Of a DNA stretch of 64,000 nt, positions 19,487 to 27,127 are shown one piece after another. Position 1 is the first letter of the stretch, and each line of letters opens with the position of its first letter. The DNA is from Stackebrandtia nassauensis DSM 44728 (GTDB taxonomy: Bacteria; Actinomycetota; Actinomycetes; Mycobacteriales; Micromonosporaceae), in assembly GCF_000024545.1 (NCBI RefSeq), contig NC_013947.1, positions 1,488,001 through 1,552,000 of the forward strand, in the 5' to 3' direction. A program made the translations under genes and the position numbers. The notes beneath the pieces were generated by a model, which was given only the letters and a program-made list of their open reading frames with translations, was not told where the DNA came from and made no database searches.

Positions 19487-19822
19487 TTGCTCGCCGACGA
19501 CTCGCGGGCCGCGCAGTCCAAGATGGAACCGTTGCCGGATCCACTGTACGACGTGTCGGACAACGCGGGCAAGAGCAAGGCCATTCTGGAGCAGCTGGCC
19601 GAGGCCCTGAAGCGCAGGTACCTGACCCGGACCGGAAAGCTCCTCGACACCGAAGCCAAGCTCACGAAGCTCGGAAAGGTCGCCGGTCCCGTCACCTCCG
19701 CGATCGGCGGTGGTGCGGCGGGCTACGAGCAGTGGGAGAAGGACTCGGATCTGGGCACCGCCGAGCGGGCCACCCCGGCGACGGTTTCACCCTGCCGCTG
19801 CCGTCCGTGTGGCGGCGGATGA
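19487..19822 (+). pseudogene. remnant of a WXG/polymorphic-toxin-type secreted protein
   Basis: The frame (TTG at 19487, or ATG at 19523) reads as a helical stretch then LTKLGKVAGPVTSAIGGGA and YEQWEKDSDLGTAERAT. That resembles the glycine-rich segment before the toxin domain of ESX-type or RHS-like polymorphic toxins. It breaks off within that segment and runs into a low-quality Cys/Pro tail, overlapping the next gene in another frame. Most likely it is the tail of a deleted large gene. The family match is from pattern recognition only. Confidence 0.45.
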
Positions 19823-20208
19823 TCAACCCGCGACCCGGTGTCGCGCTGGTGGCGGTGGAGCCGTCCGGCGAGCTCTACTTCAGCGCCAACATCGTGGTCA
19901 CCACCGACGCACTGCCCACCGCGACGGAGCTCGAACGGTGGCAGGACGACAGCGACGGCGAGCTGGAACTGAGGCTCCCCGACTACGTGCTCCTCGACCG
20001 CGAGACGACCGCCGACGGTCGGGTGCGGCGACTGGCGCACTACGAGCAGCCCGACTGCGGACCGGTCACCATGGAGCAGTGGGCGTGGCTATACGACGGG
20101 ATCGGCTACACGATCACCGCCTCGGTCGCCACCCCCGCCTACGATGGTCTCGCCGACGTCTTCGCGCGCGTCGCCGAGGGCTTCACACCGGGAGAGGTGC
20201 GGGCATGA
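19732..20208 (+). CDS. LpqN/DUF1795-like protein, possibly N-terminally truncated
   Basis: 158 residues if it starts at the GTG at 19732, which has no visible ribosome site. From residue 18 on (GDGFTLPLPSVWRRM, GVALVAVEP, FSANIVVTTD, VTMEQWAWLYDGIGYTITASV) it matches the pattern of LpqN-like single-domain proteins common near ESX loci. No signal peptide is seen. The frame joins the toxin remnant by a shift near 19785, so the true N-terminus may have been lost. It overlaps the next gene by four bases (ATGA). Confidence 0.6.
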   Translation: MGEGLGSGHRRAGHPGDGFTLPLPSVWRRMINPRPGVALVAVEPSGELYFSANIVVTTDALPTATELERWQDDSDGELELRLPDYVLLDRETTADGRVRRLAHYEQPDCGPVTMEQWAWLYDGIGYTITASVATPAYDGLADVFARVAEGFTPGEVRA

Positions 20209-20933
20209 CGATGCGATTCGACACCGAGACGGGCGTGCTGCGCCTGGACCAGGCCAGCTTCGACAGCCTGGTGACCTGGTACGGCGACGGCATGCCGGAC
20301 GGGCCCGACCTGGCCGAGCTGCACGAGGCGGGGGCCAGCACCGCCGGGCACCCGCACCCGGACGTCGCGAACGGACTGGAGGCGGTGACCGGCTACCGCA
20401 GTCGGCTGCGCCTGGACTGCGTCGACCACACCGGCGAGGAGCTCACCGGCGACGGCTGGGCGGGTCTCGCCGACGCGGCGCTGCTGCTGGATTCCGAGGA
20501 AGGGCTGCGCGACTTCCTCGCGCTGCGGCCGGAGCTGATCCCGGTCATGGTGGCGCGGATCGTGCACCTGGGCCCGCGCCCACGCGTCGACGCCGAGGCC
20601 GTCCGGTTGCCCCGGGACGTCTTCGAGGGCCTGCTGGGCGCTACCGAGCCGGAACGGGCAGCCGCCGCCGAGCGATGCGGCGGCGAACCCACCAACGTCA
20701 TCGGTGCCCTTGTGGATGGACCCTGGCTGTACTGGACGGTCACGTCGAGCTGGTACACGCCCGAGGGCGAGCCCGCCTCCCGCGCGGTACGGGTCGTCGA
20801 CACCGTCGCGGGACTGTGGTCGATCCACATGGACGGCATGAGCGTGTCCATGACGCCGACGAACGCCACGGCGATCTGGCGGGGGCTGTCGGGGCTGATC
20901 CCGGCCGAGACCGAGGAACCCGAAGCGGCCTAG
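20205..20933 (+). CDS. hypothetical protein, possibly ESX-associated
   Basis: 242 residues, not recognised. It is acidic and soluble, with no membrane segment or signal. The organisation (two beta-rich halves, first [19 protein letters not shown], second [21 protein letters not shown] then [12 protein letters not shown]) loosely recalls EspG-like ESX chaperones, but that is weak. It is coupled to the LpqN-like gene by ATGA and shares a palindromic CTAG stop overlap with orn on the other strand. Confidence 0.6.
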   Translation: MTMRFDTETGVLRLDQASFDSLVTWYGDGMPDGPDLAELHEAGASTAGHPHPDVANGLEAVTGYRSRLRLDCVDHTGEELTGDGWAGLADAALLLDSEEGLRDFLALRPELIPVMVARIVHLGPRPRVDAEAVRLPRDVFEGLLGATEPERAAAAERCGGEPTNVIGALVDGPWLYWTVTSSWYTPEGEPASRAVRVVDTVAGLWSIHMDGMSVSMTPTNATAIWRGLSGLIPAETEEPEAA

Positions 20934-21520
20934 AGACCCTCGGCGATCGCGGTGGCCTCGTCGACGTCGGGGCCCGGCTGCGGCACGAACACGGCGCGCC
21001 GGTAGTACTCCAGCTCCCGGATGCTCTCCTTGATGTCGGCCAGCGCCCGGTGCGCCATGCACTTGGGCGGCTGGGCGAAGTACACCCTCGGGTACCAGCG
21101 CCGGGTCAGCTCCTTGACCGAGGAGACGTCGATCATCCGGTAGTGCAGGTGGTTGTTGAGGGCGGGCATGTCGCGGGCCAGGAAGCCGCGGTCGGTGGCG
21201 ATGGAGTTGCCGCACAGCGGCGCCGTCCCCGGCTGCGGCACGTGGCCGCGCACGTACTCCAGCACCCGCTTCTCCGCCTCGGCGACGGTCGTGGTCGCGG
21301 CGGCCACCTCCTGGGTCAGCCCGGAGGAGCCGTGCATCTCCTTGACGACGTCCACCATCCCGTCCAGGACGGACTGTTCGGTGTGGATGACGATGTCGAG
21401 CCCCTCGTCCAGCACCCTCAGTTCGGCATCGGTGACGAGCACCGCGATCTCGATCAGCGCGTCCCGCTGAAGATCCAGCCCGGTCATTTCACAGTCGATC
21501 CACACCAAACGTTCACTCAC
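20930..21520 (-). CDS. orn: oligoribonuclease
   Basis: 196 residues from a GTG at 21520; a GTG three codons earlier is also possible. Orn is a DEDDh 3'-5' exonuclease that degrades 2-5 nt RNAs and pGpG. The motifs are present: [10 protein letters not shown] (ExoI, D and E), [17 protein letters not shown] (ExoII) and [10 protein letters not shown] (ExoIII, His and Asp). Length matches the family. No other nanoRNase is visible in this window, and nrnA is absent from beside rbfA, where many actinobacteria carry it. Confidence 0.96.
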   Translation of the reverse strand: MSERLVWIDCEMTGLDLQRDALIEIAVLVTDAELRVLDEGLDIVIHTEQSVLDGMVDVVKEMHGSSGLTQEVAAATTTVAEAEKRVLEYVRGHVPQPGTAPLCGNSIATDRGFLARDMPALNNHLHYRMIDVSSVKELTRRWYPRVYFAQPPKCMAHRALADIKESIRELEYYRRAVFVPQPGPDVDEATAIAEGL

Positions 21521-21930
21521 ACGCCTCACCCTACGGAAAGCGAGATAGGGTGGTGAGTCGAGGCGCGCGACCGTTACCCATTCCTCCAGCGACGGTTGCC
21601 GACAGTGACCCCCGCGTGCGTGGGTACGTGATTGACGCCCTATTGATATCGCCTCTCAACCTTTCACCGGTATGACGCGTGTACCTCTATGTAGAAAGGG
21701 TCCGCAACGCAGCGGGCCCACCCGAGTTCGTGATCTCGGTCGCAGTGACTGTCATATCCACCCCCGTGACCCGTCTCAATGACGGAACGGCACAAAATCG
21801 GGAGTTGATCCCGGCTCCGGGTTGGTATTGATAAGTAATGCGACACCAATCGCGGAATCAACGCGCCGGTTCGGCTGTTATGTCAGTCGAACCGCCGGTG
21901 CGGTGGGGGACGAGAAGGCTGGAGGAGACC
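21521..21930. other. intergenic region upstream of the sigma-factor gene
   Basis: A 410-bp divergent gap. It contains a near-perfect hairpin (GGGTCCGC with GCGGGCCC, about 21698-21719) and a small CGGGA/TCCCG stem near 21800. In-frame codons upstream of the chosen sigma start lack gene-like composition. No consensus promoter could be assigned with confidence. Confidence 0.4.
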
Positions 21931-22923
21931 TTGAGCGTAGAAACAACGACTGCGATTCGCACTGATGAGGTCGCTGAGGAACGTGACCTGGTCGGCGTGT
22001 ACCTGCACGAGATTTCGAAGACGCCGCTGCTTGACGCCGCGGCCGAAGTCGATCTCGCCAAGGCCGTCGAGGCAGGCCTGTACGCACAGCGGCTCATCGG
22101 TGACGACCAGCAGCCCGAAGGGGTGACCGAGGCCGAGCTGGGGCGGCTGGTACTCGACGGGCAAAAAGCCAAGGAACAGTTCATCAAGGCCAACCTCCGG
22201 TTGGTCGTTTCGATCGCGCGACGTTACGTCCGCAGCGGCATGCCGATGCTGGACCTGATCCAGGAGGGCAACACCGGCCTGGTCAGGGCCGTGGAGAAGT
22301 TCGACTACCAGCGTGGTTTCAAGTTCTCCACCTATGCGACCTGGTGGATCCGCCAGGCCATCAGCCGCGCCATCGCCCAGCAGGAACGTACCGTCCGACT
22401 GCCCGTGCACCTGGTCGAGGACGTCAACCGGATGCGCAACACCGCCCGCCAGCTCACCAGGGAACTGGGCGCCGACCCCGAGCCCGAGCAGATCGCCAAC
22501 GCGCTCGGCGTCACCGTGGAACGTGTCAACGAGCTGATCCGCTGGTCCCAGGACACCGTCTCCCTCGACACCCCCATCGGTGACGACGGCGACACCAACC
22601 TCGGTGACCTGGTGGCCGACTCCGACGAACCCACCCCGGAAGACGTGGTCATCGCCGGTATGGAGCGGGAGCGCATCGACATGATGCTCGGACACCTGGA
22701 CGAGCGCTCGGCGGGCATCGTCAAGGCTCGCTACGGGCTCGAGGACGGCCGGGAGCACTCGCTGACAGAGGTGGCCCACCGCTTCGCCCTGTCACGTGAG
22801 CGCATCCGGCAGCTGGAGATCCAGGCGCTGGCCCGGTTGAAGGAACTGGCCGGGGATGGCGGTTTCGCCAACGAGAGCCGCCTGGGAGCGGCAGCTTTAA
22901 TCCACCGTAGAAAACACGCCTGA
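21931..22923 (+). CDS. RNA polymerase sigma factor, sigma-70 group 2 (SigB/HrdB-like)
   Basis: 330 residues from a TTG at 21931 with a strong GGAGGAGA site 2-9 bp upstream; the frame is open to an ATG at 21838 but without a site. Region 1.2 (DLVGVYLHEISKTPLL), region 2 (NLRLVVSIARRYVRSGMPML, then FKFSTYATWWIRQAISRAIA), region 3 and region 4 (HSLTEVAHRFALSRERIRQL) are complete. The acidic region 1.1 of a principal sigma factor is absent, so a non-essential group-2 factor of the MysB/SigB or Hrd type is most likely. It is monocistronic with a strong terminator. Confidence 0.92.
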   Translation: MSVETTTAIRTDEVAEERDLVGVYLHEISKTPLLDAAAEVDLAKAVEAGLYAQRLIGDDQQPEGVTEAELGRLVLDGQKAKEQFIKANLRLVVSIARRYVRSGMPMLDLIQEGNTGLVRAVEKFDYQRGFKFSTYATWWIRQAISRAIAQQERTVRLPVHLVEDVNRMRNTARQLTRELGADPEPEQIANALGVTVERVNELIRWSQDTVSLDTPIGDDGDTNLGDLVADSDEPTPEDVVIAGMERERIDMMLGHLDERSAGIVKARYGLEDGREHSLTEVAHRFALSRERIRQLEIQALARLKELAGDGGFANESRLGAAALIHRRKHA

Positions 22924-22930
22924 AGCCGAA

Positions 22931-22966
22931 CCCGGCCCCTCCGCATCGGAGGGGCCGGGTTTTTTC
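22931..22966 (+). terminator. intrinsic terminator after the sigma-factor gene
   Basis: A 12-bp GC-rich stem (22931-22942 with 22948-22959) is followed by seven T. It lies between convergent genes. Confidence 0.9.
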
Positions 22967-22974
22967 GGGTCAGG

Positions 22975-23880
22975 CTACGACGGGGTGGTGTAGCCGTCGA
23001 TCGGCATCATGTCGATCGGGGAGTACTTGACGGTCTCGCCCTCCTGCGGGGCGTGGATGACCTTGCCGCCGCCGACGTACATCGCGACGTGGCCCTGCGA
23101 GTTGTAGAACACCAGGTCGCCGGGGCTCAGGTCGGCGCGGTCGATGTGGGTCATGTTGTCCCACTGCGCGTAGGTGTCGCGGCCGATGCTCTTGCCAGCG
23201 GCCGACCACGCGGCCTGGGTCAGGCTGGAGCAGTCCCAGGTGTCGGGGCCGGTGGACCCGAACACGTAGGCGTCGCCCAGCTGGGCCTTGGCGAAGGCCA
23301 CCGCGCCGGCGCCGTCGGACGACACCGAGGGGGAGTCGTCGCCGGACTTGCCGGAACCGGACTCGGAGGCGGCCTCGGCGAGCTTGTTCTTCAGCTTGTC
23401 GCGCTTGTCGGTGAGGTCGTCGACCTTGTCCTCCAGGTCGTCGATGTCGCCGGACAGCCGCTTGGTCTGCTCGGCGGCCTCGGCGCGGTCGCCGACGGCC
23501 TCGGCCAGTTCGGCGGTCTGAGAGCTGCCGTAACCGGACAGGACGCTGAGCCGGTCGATGGGGGAGGTGGCGTCGTCGACGGCCGCCACGGCTTCCGTGA
23601 CGGCCTCGGGGGCCTCGTCCAGTTTCGCCTGGGCGGTCCTGGCCTCGCCCTTGACGTCGGAGCGGCGTTCCTTCAGGTCGGCCAGATCCGATTTGGCGTC
23701 CTTGAGTTCGGACGAGACGGTCTTGAGTTTGTCCTCCAGGCTCGGCTTGGCCGCGGCCTGGTCGGGGAGTGCGACGGCGATGGCGATGACCGCTGCGGTC
23801 AGGCCGGTGCCGACGAGGGAACGGATGAGTTTCCGGGAGGAGGGGGAATCGCCGTTGGATTCCGGGTATACGGCGGGCAT
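22975..23880 (-). CDS. secreted NlpC/P60 peptidoglycan endopeptidase (RipA-like)
   Basis: 301 residues from the ATG at 23880 (AAAGG site). A signal peptide covers roughly residues 1-44 (LIRSLVGTGLTAAVIAIAVA, cut after ADQAAA-like Ala residues). A long coiled coil (about 46-180) follows, then the NlpC/P60 domain with Cys in WDCSSLTQAAW (about residue 217), His in NSQGHVAMYV (about 264) and a second polar residue near VIHAP. It cleaves peptide stems of peptidoglycan during cell separation or growth. A c-di-AMP riboswitch in its leader ties expression to cell-wall and osmotic state, as in other actinobacterial Rpf/NlpC genes. Confidence 0.93.
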   Translation of the reverse strand: MPAVYPESNGDSPSSRKLIRSLVGTGLTAAVIAIAVALPDQAAAKPSLEDKLKTVSSELKDAKSDLADLKERRSDVKGEARTAQAKLDEAPEAVTEAVAAVDDATSPIDRLSVLSGYGSSQTAELAEAVGDRAEAAEQTKRLSGDIDDLEDKVDDLTDKRDKLKNKLAEAASESGSGKSGDDSPSVSSDGAGAVAFAKAQLGDAYVFGSTGPDTWDCSSLTQAAWSAAGKSIGRDTYAQWDNMTHIDRADLSPGDLVFYNSQGHVAMYVGGGKVIHAPQEGETVKYSPIDMMPIDGYTTPS

Positions 23881-23898
23881 GCAGGCCTTTCTTCCGAT

Positions 23899-24035
23899 GA
23901 CCGCCTACCGGGTTAGCTGACGGGTTCGGGCGGGAAGATCGCCCTACCGTGCGTGAGCACGGATTCACCCCGGGGCCCTGTTCAGGAATACCCAATTGGG
24001 TCCCCGGCTCGCCTTGCGGCGACTCGGCGGTACTC
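23899..24035 (-). ncRNA. c-di-AMP riboswitch (ydaO-yuaA)
   Basis: Read on the minus strand, the leader of the NlpC/P60 gene contains the conserved blocks of this class: GCCGGGGACCCAA, GGGGTGAATCC, a CGTG/CACG stem, GGTAGGGCG, then CCCGCCCGAACCCGTCAGCT and AACCCGGTAGGC just before the ribosome site. Order and spacing match actinobacterial examples. c-di-AMP binding normally switches the downstream gene off. The 5' border is approximate. Confidence 0.9.
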
Positions 24036-24195
24036 GCGCGAGTGGTGCCCATGGTGGACACTCGGGGTGCTCGGCGAGCGCGCCTGAAACTACGTGGGGA
24101 AACGTCGGCTGCCAATGGTTGCGGGGAATATCCCACAACCCATAGCGGGCAAGTCCGACACTTGTTCACTGGCGCAACGTGAGAAAGTGGTCGCC

Positions 24196-24576
24196 ATGTT
24201 CAAAGGTTTCCGAGATTTCCTGTTGCGCGGCAACGTCGTCGACCTGGCCGTGGCGGTCGTCATGGGTGCCGCCATGACCGCCCTGGTGGGGGCGTTCACC
24301 GCGGCCTTCCTGGATCCGTTGATAAAACTGGTGACCGGCGGTCAGGACGTCGGCGGCAAGTTCTACGTCAACGGGGTGGCGTTCGATTACGGAGCGTTCA
24401 TCACCGCTGTCATCACCTTCGCGTTGACGGCGGCCGTCATCTACTTCTTCGTCGTGGTCCCGGTACGCAAGGCGGTGGAGCGGTTGAAGCGCGCCGAGGA
24501 CGCGGCGACTCCGGCCGAGGCCGAGGAGATCGCGCTGCTGCGCGAGATCCGCGACGAGTTGCGGTCCCGTCGCTAA
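24196..24576 (+). CDS. mscL: large-conductance mechanosensitive channel MscL
   Basis: 126 residues from the ATG at 24196. The N-terminal MFKGFRDFLLRGNVVDLAVAV, TM1, a periplasmic loop, TM2 (FITAVITFALTAAVIYFFVV) and a cytoplasmic helical bundle are all present at standard length. It opens under membrane tension to release solutes on osmotic downshock. It is divergent from the c-di-AMP-controlled hydrolase gene. Its TAA overlaps the stop of the convergent gene by four bases (CTAA). Confidence 0.97.
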   Translation: MFKGFRDFLLRGNVVDLAVAVVMGAAMTALVGAFTAAFLDPLIKLVTGGQDVGGKFYVNGVAFDYGAFITAVITFALTAAVIYFFVVVPVRKAVERLKRAEDAATPAEAEEIALLREIRDELRSRR

Positions 24577-25379
24577 CCGTTGCCGAACAGTCCGTCGGGC
24601 GGTGGCGGCGACGGGGTCGCGGTGGCGTCCGTTGTGGCCGGTGTCCCCAGGTGGTAGTTGAGGTATTCCTTGCCGTGCAACACCCGGTACGGGAAGTTCG
24701 CGCCCGCGGCGCGGCGCCGGATCCCCGGGATCGGCAGCTTCGTGTTGCTGCCGAACAGGAGCACGTTGCCGAACCGGCGTCCATTCAGGATTCCGGGTTC
24801 CAGCAGGACCGCCCGGTCGTCGAAGACCTCGGCGACCGCGGCGGCCACTCCCCGGCTGAACACGGGGTTCTTGCCGTCGCAGATGTTGGCCGCGAAGTGT
24901 CCTGAGGGGCGCAGCACCCGCGCCACCTCGCGCAGGAACTCCACTGTGGTCAAATGCGCGGGGACGTGTGCCCCGGAGAAGACGTCGACGATGATGATGT
25001 CGTAGCAGTCGCCGGGTGCGGCCCGCAGCTGGTCGCGGGCGTCGCCGATGCGGATCTTCACCTTGACGCCCTTGGGAAGCGGCGCCTGGGCGCGCACCTT
25101 CGCGACGAGGTCGGGGTCGATGTCCACGGCCTGCTGGTAGGAACCCGGCCGGGTCGCGGCCACGTAGCGGGCCAGCGCCAGGCCACCGGCACCCAGGTGC
25201 AGCACCCGCAGCGGCTGCCGGGGCGGCGCCGCCTCGTCCACGAGGCTGGACAGGTGCTTGGTGTAGTCGTCGACGAGATGCGTCGGGTCATCCATGTCGA
25301 TGCTCGACTGCACCGTGCGGCCGACGCACACCGACAGGATGCCGGGGTCGTGTTCGCTGGGGGCGACGAAACTGTCCAT
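24573..25379 (-). CDS. spermidine-synthase-like protein
   Basis: 268 residues. A Rossmann methyltransferase-like fold with the polyamine-synthase pattern is visible: LRVLHLGAGGLALARYV (motif I), AVDIDPDLVAKV, IRIGDARDQL, IIIVDVFSGAHVPAHLTT and LRPSGHFAANI. Such proteins are often annotated as fused or orphan spermidine synthases; many actinobacterial members lack the full aminopropyl site and may not make spermidine. The C-terminal ~25 residues are Pro/Thr-rich. It lies between mscL (convergent) and the MerR gene (same strand, 11 bp). Confidence 0.8.
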   Translation of the reverse strand: MDSFVAPSEHDPGILSVCVGRTVQSSIDMDDPTHLVDDYTKHLSSLVDEAAPPRQPLRVLHLGAGGLALARYVAATRPGSYQQAVDIDPDLVAKVRAQAPLPKGVKVKIRIGDARDQLRAAPGDCYDIIIVDVFSGAHVPAHLTTVEFLREVARVLRPSGHFAANICDGKNPVFSRGVAAAVAEVFDDRAVLLEPGILNGRRFGNVLLFGSNTKLPIPGIRRRAAGANFPYRVLHGKEYLNYHLGTPATTDATATPSPPPPDGLFGNG

Positions 25380-25390
25380 TCAGGCTCGAT

Positions 25391-26023
25391 TCAGCTGGCG
25401 GCGAGGGTCTTCTTGGAGGCGCTCTCGTGGACGATGACACGCATCGCGTTGAACACCGCACCGCCGATAAAGGTACCCACGACCGCGGCCTCCACCACCG
25501 CGTCGATGTCGCCGCGTTCGGCGACCCAGGCGACCTCCCGGGTGGCCATCGTGTTGGCGTGCTGGGCGTAGAGCTCGACCATCGACTCGACGTCGTGCTG
25601 TTGCAGCCGGTACATCACCGCCAGCGCCGACACCAGCGCCTCCACGTTCTTGGAGTCGGACCCCACCAGCCAGCCGTGCCGTTCGATGAGGTCGGCGGCG
25701 GTGCGGCGGGCGGTCTCGGTGTACTCCGACTCCTCTTCGGCGGTGCGGGCCGGCAGCGTCGCCGCGAAGGCCGAGCCCAGCGCCTCGTGCAGGTCGGCGC
25801 CCTGGGCGTCCACGGACTCCAGCACCTCCTTGACCGCGGCGACCGACAGCCCGCCCACCTCGATGAGCGCCCGGATCAGCCGGAGCCGGTGCACGTGACT
25901 GTCGCCGTAGTCGGCCTGGTTGGGCGCGGTGCGCTCGCCCGGCGGCAGCAGTCCCGCCCGCAGGTAGTACTTGATGCTGGGCACCGGTACCCCCGACGTG
26001 CGGCTCAGTTCGGCGACGCGCAT
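25391..26023 (-). CDS. MerR-family transcriptional regulator
   Basis: 210 residues from the ATG at 26023, behind a GAGGAGGG site. The N-terminal MerR helix-turn-helix (MRVAELSRTSGVPVPSIKYY, then LRAGLLPPGERTAPNQADY) lacks the N-terminal extension found in metal sensors. The ~130-residue effector domain has no Cys cluster, so a small organic ligand or none is likely. A palindromic element lies between it and the divergent membrane gene. Confidence 0.88.
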   Translation of the reverse strand: MRVAELSRTSGVPVPSIKYYLRAGLLPPGERTAPNQADYGDSHVHRLRLIRALIEVGGLSVAAVKEVLESVDAQGADLHEALGSAFAATLPARTAEEESEYTETARRTAADLIERHGWLVGSDSKNVEALVSALAVMYRLQQHDVESMVELYAQHANTMATREVAWVAERGDIDAVVEAAVVGTFIGGAVFNAMRVIVHESASKKTLAAS

Positions 26024-26062
26024 TGGCCCTCCTCGTTTCCGGTCGCTGTTCGGTCAGCATAA

Positions 26063-26077
26063 CGCTATCGGATAGCG
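26063..26077. promoter_or_regulatory. probable MerR operator
   Basis: CGCTATC-G-GATAGCG is a perfect 7-bp palindrome 40 bp upstream of the merR start. Related half-sites occur nearby (ACTATCC at 26080 and ATAGT-TGG-ACTAT at 26130-26142, at the start of the divergent gene). The repeated GGATA/TATCC core suggests one regulator controls both genes. Confidence 0.5.
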
Positions 26078-26140
26078 AAACTATCCAAAAAGTGGTCCAT
26101 CGGACTTGCGGAACCCGAACCGATCATGGATAGTTGGACT

Positions 26141-27127
26141 ATGGATAACGGAAAGCGACACTATCTAAGTTACGCGATGAAACTGCACCGGCCACTGATG
26201 CTGCTCACCGCCCTGATGGCGGTCACCACCCTGGTCTCACTGATCGGTCTGGTCGTCGACGACCGGCTCATCACCGGCGCCCCCGCCTGGATGAAACCGC
26301 TGAAGTTCTCACTGTCGATCCTGTTCTACGCCGTCACGCTCGCCGTGATGGGTTCCCTGGTACGCAAGGGAAAGCGCGTCGTGTGGTGGATGGGGACCGT
26401 CGCGGCGGTGTGCGCCACCCTCGAGATGGTCGCCATCATCGGCCAGGTGGTGCGCGACCGGGCGAGCCACTTCAACATCGCCACCGCCCTGGACGCCGCG
26501 ATCTTCTCCCTCATGGGCACCACCATCGTGGTGCTGTGGATCGCCACCGCGGTCGCCACCGTGTGGCTGTGGCGGGCCGAGCTCGGCGACCGGGCGCTGA
26601 CCTGGTCGATCCGACTGGGTCTGCTGCTGTCGTTGGCCGGTATGGCGCTGGCTTTCCTGATGACCCGGCCCAAGCCCGGCCAGCTCGGCGAGGACGCGCC
26701 CGACACCATCGGCGGGCACAGCGTCGGCGTCGTCGACGGCGGCCCCAGCCTGCCGCTGGTCGGCTGGAGCACCACCGGCGGCGACCTGCGGGTCGGGCAC
26801 TTCATCGGACTGCACGCCCTGCAACTGTTGCCGCTGTTGGCCCTCGGCCTGGCCCGGCTGGGCCGCCGCCGTGGCGGGCGACTGGCCGCCGAGAAAGCCC
26901 GCACCCGGTTCGTCCTGGTCGCCTCCGGCGGCTACGCGGGACTGCTGGCGCTTGTCACCTGGCAGGCGCTGCGCGGCGAACCGCTGATCTACCCGGGCGC
27001 GGCCACCGTGGTGACGGGCCTCGGCCTCGCGGCCGTCGTCGGGCTCGGGTTCGGCTGGGCCCTGCGGACGCCCCGTCCGTCGGCCGTCGCCGAGCCGGAG
27101 CCCGAGAACCCGGTGTCGGTGCGGTAA
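26141..27127 (+). CDS. polytopic membrane protein of unknown function
   Basis: 328 residues from the ATG at 26141; ATGs at 26126 and 26177 are alternatives, none with a good ribosome site, so a leaderless or coupled start is possible. About seven membrane helices are visible: residues ~16-36, ~52-72, ~80-102, ~122-142, ~155-175, ~220-240, ~270-315. The pattern GAPAWMKPLKFSLSILFY is shared by an uncharacterised actinobacterial membrane family. It is divergent from merR and probably regulated by it. Its whole length lies opposite the 3' extension of the convergent MFS gene. Confidence 0.75.
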   Translation: MDNGKRHYLSYAMKLHRPLMLLTALMAVTTLVSLIGLVVDDRLITGAPAWMKPLKFSLSILFYAVTLAVMGSLVRKGKRVVWWMGTVAAVCATLEMVAIIGQVVRDRASHFNIATALDAAIFSLMGTTIVVLWIATAVATVWLWRAELGDRALTWSIRLGLLLSLAGMALAFLMTRPKPGQLGEDAPDTIGGHSVGVVDGGPSLPLVGWSTTGGDLRVGHFIGLHALQLLPLLALGLARLGRRRGGRLAAEKARTRFVLVASGGYAGLLALVTWQALRGEPLIYPGAATVVTGLGLAAVVGLGFGWALRTPRPSAVAEPEPENPVSVR

